From the NCBI RefSeq assembly GCF_003797765.1, contig NZ_RKMB01000029.1, positions 1 to 64,000 on the forward strand: a stretch of 64,000 nucleotides of DNA, written 5' to 3'. The notes beneath the pieces were generated by a model. It did no database searches, had not been told where the DNA came from, and was given only the letters and a program-made list of their open reading frames with translations. The position numbers and the translations under genes are program-made. Positions 27,518-35,120 of the stretch are shown here, piece by piece (position 1 is the stretch's first letter; each line of letters begins with the position of its first letter). This DNA comes from Ramlibacter sp. WS9 (GTDB lineage: Bacteria > Pseudomonadota > Gammaproteobacteria > Burkholderiales > Burkholderiaceae_C).

Positions 27518-27546
27518 ATCGTTTGGGCGTCGATACCCTGCCAGTC

Positions 27547-28047
27547 ATGCCCTTACTGAAGGAACTCGGCGCTGCGGTCCGCCAGCGAAGGCGAGAGATG
27601 GGACTGAGCCAGCAGCAGTTGGCTCACCTCGTCGAGTTGTCGCGAGCCACCATCAACGAGCTTGAAATGGGCAAACTCAAAGACTTAAGCGCGCGCCGGA
27701 TCGAGCGCCTCGCAAACGAGCTAGGCTTCGCCGTGGGACTCGTCGGCACACTGCGCCCCAAGGGCAGGGGCGCGCTGAAAGTGGCGGCTGGGATTGCCAG
27801 CGTGCCGTACAAGGCCGAGATGCCAGCCAGCGCGCTGTTCGACTCCCTCAAAGCCGGGGTTGTCGCGCCCGCGTACATCCCGCATCTGCGAACCCTGTTG
27901 GACGAGGCACCGGTGGCCATCCTTGCAGAGATCGCCGACGAGCTCGAGTCGCACGGCTTGCCAAAATTGGCGACATGGAAGCGGATGGGTATGCTCGCTG
28001 GCGTACTGAGATGCGATAGGCCCTTGTGGCAAAGCCTCGCGAAATGA
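27547..28047 (+). CDS. XRE-family helix-turn-helix regulator
   Basis: This 166-residue protein has an N-terminal XRE helix-turn-helix (about 5-60; GLSQQQLAHLVELSRATINE is the DNA-reading part) resembling HipB or antitoxin-type regulators. Its C-terminal region of about 100 residues is unassigned. I chose ATG 27547 because the helix-turn-helix begins just after it and the operator-like repeat ends 30 bases upstream. The frame is open further up to 27442. Its TGA overlaps the ATG of the following serine hydrolase gene by four bases. No toxin gene is adjacent, so it is either a solitary regulator or an orphan antitoxin. Confidence 0.82.
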   Translation: MPLLKELGAAVRQRRREMGLSQQQLAHLVELSRATINELEMGKLKDLSARRIERLANELGFAVGLVGTLRPKGRGALKVAAGIASVPYKAEMPASALFDSLKAGVVAPAYIPHLRTLLDEAPVAILAEIADELESHGLPKLATWKRMGMLAGVLRCDRPLWQSLAK

Positions 28048-29267
28048 GGCTGACACACATGCGCATCGTCGCGCACTTGCTGCTCGTGTGTCTTGCAGCA
28101 GCCGCCCTCCTCGCGCACGCACAGCCGCAGGCCCCCGCGGCCGGCGCGCTGGCGCAGCACCTCGTCGGCAGCGCGCAGCCGGAGCGCTTGATCGAATCGT
28201 TCGGCGGCGCGCTGGAAAGGCGCCTGCCGCATCGCGTGGTGCGCAAGGGCGAACACACTTCGGCACTGCCTTCCGCGGCCGGCGAAATCGCATTCACCTA
28301 TGCCCATGAAGGAACACGCCGCAACGTCGACGACTATCTGGCGAACCAGCGCGTCACCGGCTTGCTGGCGATCAAGGACGACACCGTCGTGCTGGAGCGT
28401 TATCGCCATGGACACAACGCCGGTAGTCGCTTCCTGTCTGCGTCGATGGCGAAGTCGATCGTCGGCCTGCTGGTCGGGGTTGCGCTGCACGAGGGCCACA
28501 TCCGGTCCATCGACGATCTCGCGAAGGTCTATGTGCCCGCGCTGTCAGGCAACCCGTACGGCGAGACCTCGATCCGCCACCTGTTGCAGATGTCGTCCGG
28601 CATCGATTTCGCCGAGCGCTATGACGGGCGCGACGACCTGGTGGCCCTCATTCAAAACACAATCGGCCAGCAGTCCGCGGGCGGCGCCGCCGTGCTCGTG
28701 CCGTATGGCAAACGGCGTGTCGATGCCGGCAAGGTGTTCTATTACTCCTCGGCCGACACGCAGGCGCTGGGCCTGGTGCTGCGCGGCGCGACGGGCGTGC
28801 CTGTCGCGGACTACTTCGGCACGCGCATATGGCAGCCGATGGGCGCGCAGGACGACGCGAGCTTCCTCATCGACGCGGCCGGGCAGGAAGCCACCTTCGC
28901 CTTCCTGCACGCCACGCTGCGGGACTTCGGGCGTTTGGGACGGCTGCTCGCGAACGGCGGCGCGGCCCGCGGCAAGCAGGTCATCCCGCCGGCGTGGCTG
29001 CAAGAAGCCACCGAAGGCAGCCAGCCGCACATGCAGCCTTTCGTCGCCAGCTCGTACTTCGGCTACGGCTACCACTTCTGGACGTTCCCCGGCGCGAAGC
29101 GGCGCTTCGCGCTCATCGGCGTGAGGGGCCAGGTGATCTTCGTCGATCCTGAACTTCGCCTGGTCCTGGTCCAGACCGCGGCCTGGAAGACCCCTGGCGA
29201 CCGGGCCGCCCGCGCGGAATTGCTGGCGTTGTGGCGCGGACTCGTGGAGCACTACGGCAGCTGGTAG
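28044..29267 (+). CDS. Serine hydrolase, class C beta-lactamase-like
   Basis: This 407-residue protein has the beta-lactamase/penicillin-binding fold. An N-terminal signal peptide is visible (MRIVAHLLLVCLAAAALLAHAQ after a few lead residues). The catalytic SxxK motif is SMAK in FLSASMAKSIVGLL, and the second-motif tyrosine is in FYYSSADTQALG. Relatives include esterases, D-aminopeptidases and amide hydrolases, and true beta-lactam activity is not implied. The ATG at 28044 overlaps the XRE stop (ATGA), so the two are translationally coupled. A paralogue follows 164 bases downstream. Confidence 0.85.
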   Translation: MRLTHMRIVAHLLLVCLAAAALLAHAQPQAPAAGALAQHLVGSAQPERLIESFGGALERRLPHRVVRKGEHTSALPSAAGEIAFTYAHEGTRRNVDDYLANQRVTGLLAIKDDTVVLERYRHGHNAGSRFLSASMAKSIVGLLVGVALHEGHIRSIDDLAKVYVPALSGNPYGETSIRHLLQMSSGIDFAERYDGRDDLVALIQNTIGQQSAGGAAVLVPYGKRRVDAGKVFYYSSADTQALGLVLRGATGVPVADYFGTRIWQPMGAQDDASFLIDAAGQEATFAFLHATLRDFGRLGRLLANGGAARGKQVIPPAWLQEATEGSQPHMQPFVASSYFGYGYHFWTFPGAKRRFALIGVRGQVIFVDPELRLVLVQTAAWKTPGDRAARAELLALWRGLVEHYGSW

Positions 29268-29431
29268 CGCGCCCTCGCGCGGCCGCATCCACAGGAGTGG
29301 CGTCCTCCGAGGACGCGGCACTCTGGTTGTAGCGGCGCGATTGCAGCGTCTGGCGCCGCCGACGTGTGCACCTGGACATTGACGTGGGCGCAAGGCGCAG
29401 AATCGCTGCTTCGATCACCCACGGCACCCTC

Positions 29432-30655
29432 ATGAAACTCAAGAAGATCGCTCTCGGCCTCGTCGCCGTCCTGGCAGTGGCCGCGACAGCCGGCTGGTTC
29501 ACGCTGGACAAGGAAACGCGTGGCCTGCTTGCCACGGTGCCCACCAACCGCGACCTGCTGTTCTGGAGCCAGCCGCAGCGCGACGCTGCGTTCCGCGCGC
29601 TCGATCGCCTGCCCGTGCTGGCCAAGTCGCGCCTTGTTGCGGCTGGCGGAACGGCGACGCCGTTGCCGCCCGGCCCGCCGCTCAAACTGCCCGTGGATAT
29701 CGACGCCTACATGGCCGGCCAGCGCAGCGCGGCGCTGCTGATCGTGCACGACGGCAAGCTGCGCATGGAGCGCTACGGCCTGGGCTTTGACGGCAGCGGG
29801 CGCTGGACATCGTTCTCCGTCGCGAAATCGATGACGTCGACGCTGGTGGGCGCCGCCATCCGCGACGGGCACATCAAGAGCATGGACGACAAGGTCAGCG
29901 ACTACATCCCGCAGATGAAGGGCTCGGCCTACGACGAAGTGAGCGTGCGCCAGTTACTGACGATGACCTCGGGCATCGCCTGGAATGAAGACTATGCGGA
30001 CCCGAAGTCGGATGTGGCGCAGTTCAACAAGCACCAGCCCGAAGAAGGCGTCGATGCGCTGGTGAGCTACATGCGGCGCCTGCCGCGCGCGGTACCGGCC
30101 GGCACGCGCTGGAACTACAGCACGGGCGAGACCAATCTGGTCGGCATCCTCGTCAGCCAGGCAGTGAAGAAGCCGCTGGCCACGTACCTCTCAGAGAAGG
30201 TGTGGGCGCCCGCCGGCATGGAGCAGCAAGCCACCTGGCTTTTGAGCAAGACCGGGCAAGAGATCAGCGGCTGCTGCATCCAGGCGGCTGCACGGGACTA
30301 TGCGCGCTTCGGGCAGTTCATCCTCGGCGGTGCGCGCGTCAACGGCCAGGCCATCGTGCCGGACGGTTGGCTGGCCGAAGCCACGAGCAAACGCACCGGC
30401 ATCGGCCAGGATGGGCGCGGGTACGGATATCAGTGGTGGACGTATGACGACGGTAGCTTCGCAGCGCGCGGGATCTTCGGGCAGGGGATCTTCATCGACC
30501 CGAAGCGGAAGATCGTGATCGTGTCGAATGCGAATTGGGCTGGGGGTGCGAGGGATAAGGAAGCGAGCCCGGCGCGGGAAGCGTTCTACAAGGCGGTGCA
30601 GAAGGCGGTGGATGATGAGGTGGGCGGAGCGCCGGCCGCCGTCCAACCGAAGTGA
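29432..30655 (+). CDS. Serine hydrolase, class C beta-lactamase-like (second copy)
   Basis: This 407-residue homologue of the preceding hydrolase begins with a membrane anchor or signal helix (MKLKKIALGLVAVLAVAATAGW). The SxxK motif is SVAK in TSFSVAKSMTSTL, and the second motif is in RWNYSTGETNLVG. It is probably periplasmic and acts on peptides, esters or amides. The 164-bp gap to the first hydrolase contains a 17-base palindrome (29300-29316, arm GCGTCCTC) but no gene. The low similarity between the two copies outside the motifs suggests an old duplication or independent recruitment. Confidence 0.88.
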   Translation: MKLKKIALGLVAVLAVAATAGWFTLDKETRGLLATVPTNRDLLFWSQPQRDAAFRALDRLPVLAKSRLVAAGGTATPLPPGPPLKLPVDIDAYMAGQRSAALLIVHDGKLRMERYGLGFDGSGRWTSFSVAKSMTSTLVGAAIRDGHIKSMDDKVSDYIPQMKGSAYDEVSVRQLLTMTSGIAWNEDYADPKSDVAQFNKHQPEEGVDALVSYMRRLPRAVPAGTRWNYSTGETNLVGILVSQAVKKPLATYLSEKVWAPAGMEQQATWLLSKTGQEISGCCIQAAARDYARFGQFILGGARVNGQAIVPDGWLAEATSKRTGIGQDGRGYGYQWWTYDDGSFAARGIFGQGIFIDPKRKIVIVSNANWAGGARDKEASPAREAFYKAVQKAVDDEVGGAPAAVQPK

Positions 30656-30680
30656 TCGACGGGGACGCGTGCGACGACCG

Positions 30681-31850
30681 TCACAACGCTTCCCCCCCTT
30701 CATTCAGCACGTTCAAGTACGCGTCGTACACGAACACGCGATTCCTTCTTTGCCCGGTCAGTTCCCGCGCAATCCCCATCTCCACCAGCGCCACCATCGC
30801 CTTGCTCGCCGTCGGAAAACTGATGCCGGCCGTCGCGCCGATCTGCCGCAGGCTGCACAACGGTCGCTGGCGCAGCGTGTCGAGCACCCGCAGCACGCTG
30901 GCGTTGCGCCCACGCATTTCCTGCACGCGCTGCGTGTCCTGCCGGAACAGTTCCACCAGGCGCCGTGCCGTCTGTACCGCGCTCTCGGCCGTCTGCTCCA
31001 CGCCTTCGAGGAAAAAGTCGACCCACGCCTCCCAGTCGCCTTCGACACGCACCCGGTCCAGCAGCTCGTAGTAGATGGTGCGGTGCTGCTTCAAGTAGAG
31101 GCTGAGGTACAGCAGCGGCTGGCGCAGTACGCCGCCTTCGTGGAGCATCATGGCAATCAACAGGCGGCCCAGACGCCCGTTGCCATCCAGGAACGGGTGA
31201 ATGGTTTCGAACTGCACATGCGCCAACGCGGCCTTGATCAGAACCGGCAGCCTGCCGGCCGGCGCTTCGTCGTGGATGAAAGCCTCCAGCGCTGCCATGC
31301 AGGCTTCGACCTCATTCGGCGGCGGCGGCACGAATCGCGCGTTGCCCGGCCGGGTGCCGCCGATCCAGTTCTGGCTGCGGCGAAACTCACCGGGGTCCTT
31401 GTCGCTGCCGCGCCCCCGCGCCATCAGCTGCGCGTGCATCTCGCGCAGCAGCCGGTTGCACAAGGGAAAGCCTTCGCGCAAGCGGGCCATGCCGTGCTCC
31501 AGCGCAGCGACGTAGTCGGAAACTTCGACCACGTCGTCGAAAGGAACGCCGGGCAGTTCGTTCAGCTCGAACAGCAGCAGGTCCGACAGGGATGATTGCG
31601 TGCCCTCGATCTGCGATGACAGCACGGCCTCGCGCCGCACGTAGGCATAGAGAAAGAGCTGCGGATCGGGCAGCAGGAGCGCGATGCTGTCCAGCCGCCC
31701 CAGGGCCAGAGTGGCTCGCTCCAGCAGGGCTTGGCGCTCGCCGGTCAGCTCGAGTGCAAACGTCGGGGGCAGTGGGTGCGGTACGAAGGCGCGGACGGTT
31801 TCACTGCCAGCAACGCTACTGGCGTAGCGACCCGTGGCTTCACGGCGCAT
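30681..31850 (-). CDS. Fic family protein with C-terminal winged helix
   Basis: This 389-residue protein has a DUF4172-like N-terminal part, a Fic core and a C-terminal winged-helix region (about 320-385). The catalytic motif HPFLDGNGRLGR is intact at His218-Arg229, so AMP transfer to a target hydroxyl is predicted. The N-terminal inhibitory helix motif is SSQIEG, with Glu82 and Gly83, placing it in the self-inhibited class II Fic group. The start at ATG 31850 gives the usual MRREATGRY beginning. It is divergent from the dehalogenase gene. The winged helix suggests it may also regulate its own AT-rich promoter. Confidence 0.92.
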   Translation of the reverse strand: MRREATGRYASSVAGSETVRAFVPHPLPPTFALELTGERQALLERATLALGRLDSIALLLPDPQLFLYAYVRREAVLSSQIEGTQSSLSDLLLFELNELPGVPFDDVVEVSDYVAALEHGMARLREGFPLCNRLLREMHAQLMARGRGSDKDPGEFRRSQNWIGGTRPGNARFVPPPPNEVEACMAALEAFIHDEAPAGRLPVLIKAALAHVQFETIHPFLDGNGRLGRLLIAMMLHEGGVLRQPLLYLSLYLKQHRTIYYELLDRVRVEGDWEAWVDFFLEGVEQTAESAVQTARRLVELFRQDTQRVQEMRGRNASVLRVLDTLRQRPLCSLRQIGATAGISFPTASKAMVALVEMGIARELTGQRRNRVFVYDAYLNVLNEGGEAL

Positions 31851-31874
31851 GGCGAGGCCTTGCTGCGAAGTTTG

Positions 31875-31893
31875 AATAAGATAATTTCTTATT
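31875..31893. promoter_or_regulatory. Inverted repeat in the fic/dehalogenase intergenic region
   Basis: AATAAGA (31875-31881) pairs with TCTTATT (31887-31893) around a five-base spacer. It lies 25 bases upstream of the fic start in an AT-rich stretch (about 31870-32047) that stands out from the surrounding GC-rich DNA. It is a plausible operator or promoter element for fic. The remaining intergenic sequence holds no recognisable gene. Confidence 0.35.
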
Positions 31894-32047
31894 AAACACA
31901 AACGGACTTTACTTTAATAATTTCGCTGACTCAACTGCAAGCACGAAGCCCGCAAAGCAGGTTTTTCGTCATTGCATTCGTTTTAGTCACGTATATTCGA
32001 CATTTCGGACTATTAATACCATTCGAAGTATCAAATAAAGTATCGCC

Positions 32048-32725
32048 ATGGAAAAGCCCAAGGCCGTACTGTTCGACGCCTACGGCACGCTGTTCGACGT
32101 GTACAGCGTGGGCCTGCTCGCGGAACAGCTGTTTCCGGGCCAGGGTGCGGCGCTGGGCGTGCTCTGGCGCGACAAGCAGATCGAATACACGCGGTTGGTC
32201 ACCACCAGCAACGGTGGCGAGCACTACAAGCCGTTCTGGGAACTGACGCGCGCCGGCCTGCGCTTTGCGTGCAAGCGCCTTTCGCTCGATCTCACGCCCG
32301 CGAGCGAAGAGCGGCTGATGAACCAGTACCGCCATCTCTCCGCCTTCCCTGAAAACAAGGAAGTGCTGGCCGCGCTCAAGGCCCGTGGCGTGGTCACGGG
32401 CATCCTGTCCAACGGCGACCCGGAGATGCTGGGCGTGGCCGTGCGCAGCGCGGGGCTGGATGGCCTGCTCGATCACGTGCTGAGCGTCGACGCCGTGCGC
32501 AAATACAAGACCCATCCCGATGCCTATGCGTTGGGGCCCCAGGCAACCAAGCTGGAGCGCAAGCAGATCGCCTTCGTCAGCTGCAACGGCTGGGACGCGC
32601 TGGCCGCCACCTGGTACGGATTTCGCACGCTGTGGGTCAACCGCTACCAATTGCCATTCGAGGAACTGGGCACGCAGCCCACACGCACCGGCACGAGCCT
32701 GCGCGATGTCCTCGGCTTTTTTTGA
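32048..32725 (+). CDS. Haloacid dehalogenase, type II (L-2-haloacid dehalogenase family)
   Basis: This 225-residue HAD-superfamily enzyme shows all type II dehalogenase motifs: the nucleophile Asp in [14 protein letters not shown], motif [13 protein letters not shown], the lysine in [14 protein letters not shown], and the active-site segment [16 protein letters not shown] with Ser, Asn and Asp. The family converts 2-haloacids to 2-hydroxyacids with inversion, for example chloroacetate to glycolate. It is followed after 25 bases by malate synthase G, so the two are probably one transcript. A role in feeding two-carbon acids into central metabolism is inferred. Confidence 0.92.
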   Translation: MEKPKAVLFDAYGTLFDVYSVGLLAEQLFPGQGAALGVLWRDKQIEYTRLVTTSNGGEHYKPFWELTRAGLRFACKRLSLDLTPASEERLMNQYRHLSAFPENKEVLAALKARGVVTGILSNGDPEMLGVAVRSAGLDGLLDHVLSVDAVRKYKTHPDAYALGPQATKLERKQIAFVSCNGWDALAATWYGFRTLWVNRYQLPFEELGTQPTRTGTSLRDVLGFF

Positions 32726-32750
32726 TCAACATTCATCCTGGAGAAGAACC

Positions 32751-34958
32751 ATGACCTCCCGCACATCAGTTCACGGCCTGCAAGTCGCGACCGAGCTTCA
32801 CAGTTTCATCGAACAGAAAGTGCTGCCCGGCACCGGCGTGGACAGCGCCGCTTTCTGGAAGGGCTTCGACGCGATCGTCGCTGACCTCGCGCCCAAGAAC
32901 ATCGCCTTGCTGGCCGAACGCGACCGCCTGCAAACCGAGATGGACAGCTGGCACAAGGCCAACCCGGGCCCGATCCGCGACATGAAGGCCTATCGCGCCT
33001 TCCTGGAAAAAATCGGCTACCTGGTGCCGGCACCTGCGCAGGTGACGGCGACCACGACCAACGTCGATGACGAGCTGGCGCTGCAGGCCGGCCCGCAGCT
33101 GGTGGTGCCTGTCCTCAACGCCCGCTACGCGCTGAACGCGGCCAACGCGCGCTGGGGCTCGCTGTACGACGCGCTCTATGGCACCGACGTGATCCCTGAA
33201 ACCGAAGGCGTCGAAAAGGGCAAGGGCTACAACCCCGCGCGCGGCGCCAAGGTCATCGCCTACGCCCGCAAGACACTGGACCAGGCGGCGCCGCTGGCAG
33301 AAGGTTCACACGCCGACGCCACGGGCTACAAAGTCGACGGCGGCAAGCTGGCCGTGAGCCTGAAGGACGGCAAGACGACGGGCCTGAAGGACGCCGCGCA
33401 GTTCGCCGGCTACCAGGGCGACGCGGCCGCGCCTTCTTCGGTGCTGATCAAGCACAACGACATCCACATCGACATCCAGATCGACCGCAGCACCGCCATC
33501 GGCAAGACCGATGCCGCCGGCGTGAGCGACGTGGTGCTGGAAGCCGCGCTGTCCACCATCCTCGACCTGGAAGACTCGGTGGCCGTGGTGGATGCAGAAG
33601 ACAAGGTGCTGGCGTACAGCAACTGGCTGGGCATCCTGCAGGGCACGTTGACCGAGCAGGTGTCCAAGGGCGGCAAGACCTTCACGCGCGGGCTCAACCC
33701 CGACCGCGTGTATACCGGCCCGAACGGCGGCGAAGTGACGCTGCACGGCCGCTCGCTGATGTTCGTGCGCAATGTCGGCCACCTGATGACCAACCCCGCC
33801 ATCCTGTATGGGGACGGCAAGGAAATCCCGGAAGGCATTCTCGACGCGGTGGTCACCACCGCCATCGCCATCCATGACCTGAAGCGCAAGGACCAGCCGG
33901 GCATCAAGAACTCGCGCAAGGGCTCGGTCTACATCGTCAAGCCCAAGATGCACGGCCCGGCCGAAGCGGCCTTTGCCTCGGAGCTGTTCAGCCGCGTCGA
34001 GAAGGTGCTGGGCCTGCCGGAGAACACCGTCAAGCTGGGCATCATGGACGAAGAGCGCCGCACCAGCGTCAACCTCAAGGCCTGTATCGCCGAAACGGCG
34101 GCTCGCGTGGCCTTCATCAACACGGGCTTCCTGGACCGCACGGGCGACGAGATCCACACCGCCATGCATGCGGGCGCGATGATGCGCAAGCCGCTGATGA
34201 AGAACACCAACTGGCTGCGCGCTTACGAGATGAGCAACGTGCAGATCGGCCTGGCCTGCGGGCTTCGCGGCCGCGCCCAGATCGGCAAGGGCATGTGGGC
34301 CATGCCCGACCTGATGGCCGAGATGATGAAGCAGAAGATCGCGCATCCGCAGGCCGGCGCCAACACGGCGTGGGTGCCCTCGCCCACCGCCGCGACGCTG
34401 CACGCGCTGCACTACCACCAGGTCAACGTGGCCGAGTTGCAAAAGAGCATGGAGATCTTCGTGAACGAGAAGAAGTCGCTGGCGATGGAAGAGAACCTGC
34501 TCGACGCGATCCTGCAGATTCCCACGGCGCTGATGCCCTTCTGGACCGACGCCGAGATCCAGGCGGAACTGGACAACAACGCCCAGGGCATCCTCGGCTA
34601 CGTGGTGCGCTGGGTCGACCAGGGCGTGGGCTGCTCCAAGGTGCCCGACATCCACAACGTGGGCCTGATGGAAGACCGCGCCACGCTGCGCATCTCCAGC
34701 CAGCACATCGCCAACTGGCTGCTGCACGGCGTGGCGTCGAAAGAGCGCGTCGAGCAAACCATGCGCCGCATGGCCGCCGTGGTGGACGGCCAGAACGCGG
34801 GCGACCCGCTTTACAAGCCGATGGCCGGGAATTTCGAGAAGTCGGCCGCGTACCAGGCTGCTTGCGACCTGGTGTTCAAGGGCCTGGAGCAGCCGAGCGG
34901 CTACACCGAGCCGCTGCTGCATGCCTGGCGCTTGAAGGTGAAGGCTGGGACCGCCTGA
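32751..34958 (+). CDS. glcB: Malate synthase G
   Basis: This 735-residue enzyme, close to the usual length of about 723, condenses glyoxylate with acetyl-CoA to make malate. Typical family segments are present: [39 protein letters not shown], and the acidic [17 protein letters not shown] near the active site. ATG 32751 is preceded by GGAG, ten bases upstream. It is cytoplasmic. The gene sits directly behind the dehalogenase, and no isocitrate lyase or glycolate oxidase is in the window. Confidence 0.96.
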   Translation: MTSRTSVHGLQVATELHSFIEQKVLPGTGVDSAAFWKGFDAIVADLAPKNIALLAERDRLQTEMDSWHKANPGPIRDMKAYRAFLEKIGYLVPAPAQVTATTTNVDDELALQAGPQLVVPVLNARYALNAANARWGSLYDALYGTDVIPETEGVEKGKGYNPARGAKVIAYARKTLDQAAPLAEGSHADATGYKVDGGKLAVSLKDGKTTGLKDAAQFAGYQGDAAAPSSVLIKHNDIHIDIQIDRSTAIGKTDAAGVSDVVLEAALSTILDLEDSVAVVDAEDKVLAYSNWLGILQGTLTEQVSKGGKTFTRGLNPDRVYTGPNGGEVTLHGRSLMFVRNVGHLMTNPAILYGDGKEIPEGILDAVVTTAIAIHDLKRKDQPGIKNSRKGSVYIVKPKMHGPAEAAFASELFSRVEKVLGLPENTVKLGIMDEERRTSVNLKACIAETAARVAFINTGFLDRTGDEIHTAMHAGAMMRKPLMKNTNWLRAYEMSNVQIGLACGLRGRAQIGKGMWAMPDLMAEMMKQKIAHPQAGANTAWVPSPTAATLHALHYHQVNVAELQKSMEIFVNEKKSLAMEENLLDAILQIPTALMPFWTDAEIQAELDNNAQGILGYVVRWVDQGVGCSKVPDIHNVGLMEDRATLRISSQHIANWLLHGVASKERVEQTMRRMAAVVDGQNAGDPLYKPMAGNFEKSAAYQAACDLVFKGLEQPSGYTEPLLHAWRLKVKAGTA

Positions 34959-35062
34959 CCTCACCGTTCAGGGGGCCTGTGGGGCCCGTGCGACGATAAT
35001 GCGTAACCGGATATTTCGAGAACGCGCACATCCCCGGTTCACGTGCTAAAAAGTTGCTACAT

Positions 35063-35094
35063 AACGTTTCGGTGCTGAGGGGTACCGAAACGTT
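35063..35094. promoter_or_regulatory. 11-bp perfect hairpin upstream of the DUF1631 gene
   Basis: AACGTTTCGGT (35063-35073) is exactly complementary to ACCGAAACGTT (35084-35094) across a ten-base loop. It ends 26 bases before the DUF1631 start and about 100 bases after the glcB stop. A short TTTT follows at 35097-35100. It could be the glcB terminator, a leader hairpin or an operator. Sequence alone does not decide. Confidence 0.45.
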
Positions 35095-35120
35095 GCGCTT
35101 TTCAGGCCACAAGCAACAAC

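Noticed and set aside
27442-27546. Upstream extension of the XRE gene
   Set aside because: The frame is open to 27442, but it would place the operator-like inverted repeat inside coding sequence and add residues unlike any XRE N-terminus.
29300-29316. 17-base palindrome as terminator of the first serine hydrolase
   Set aside because: The single-base centre allows no proper hairpin loop and there is no T-run. It is left as a plain palindrome noted with the second hydrolase.
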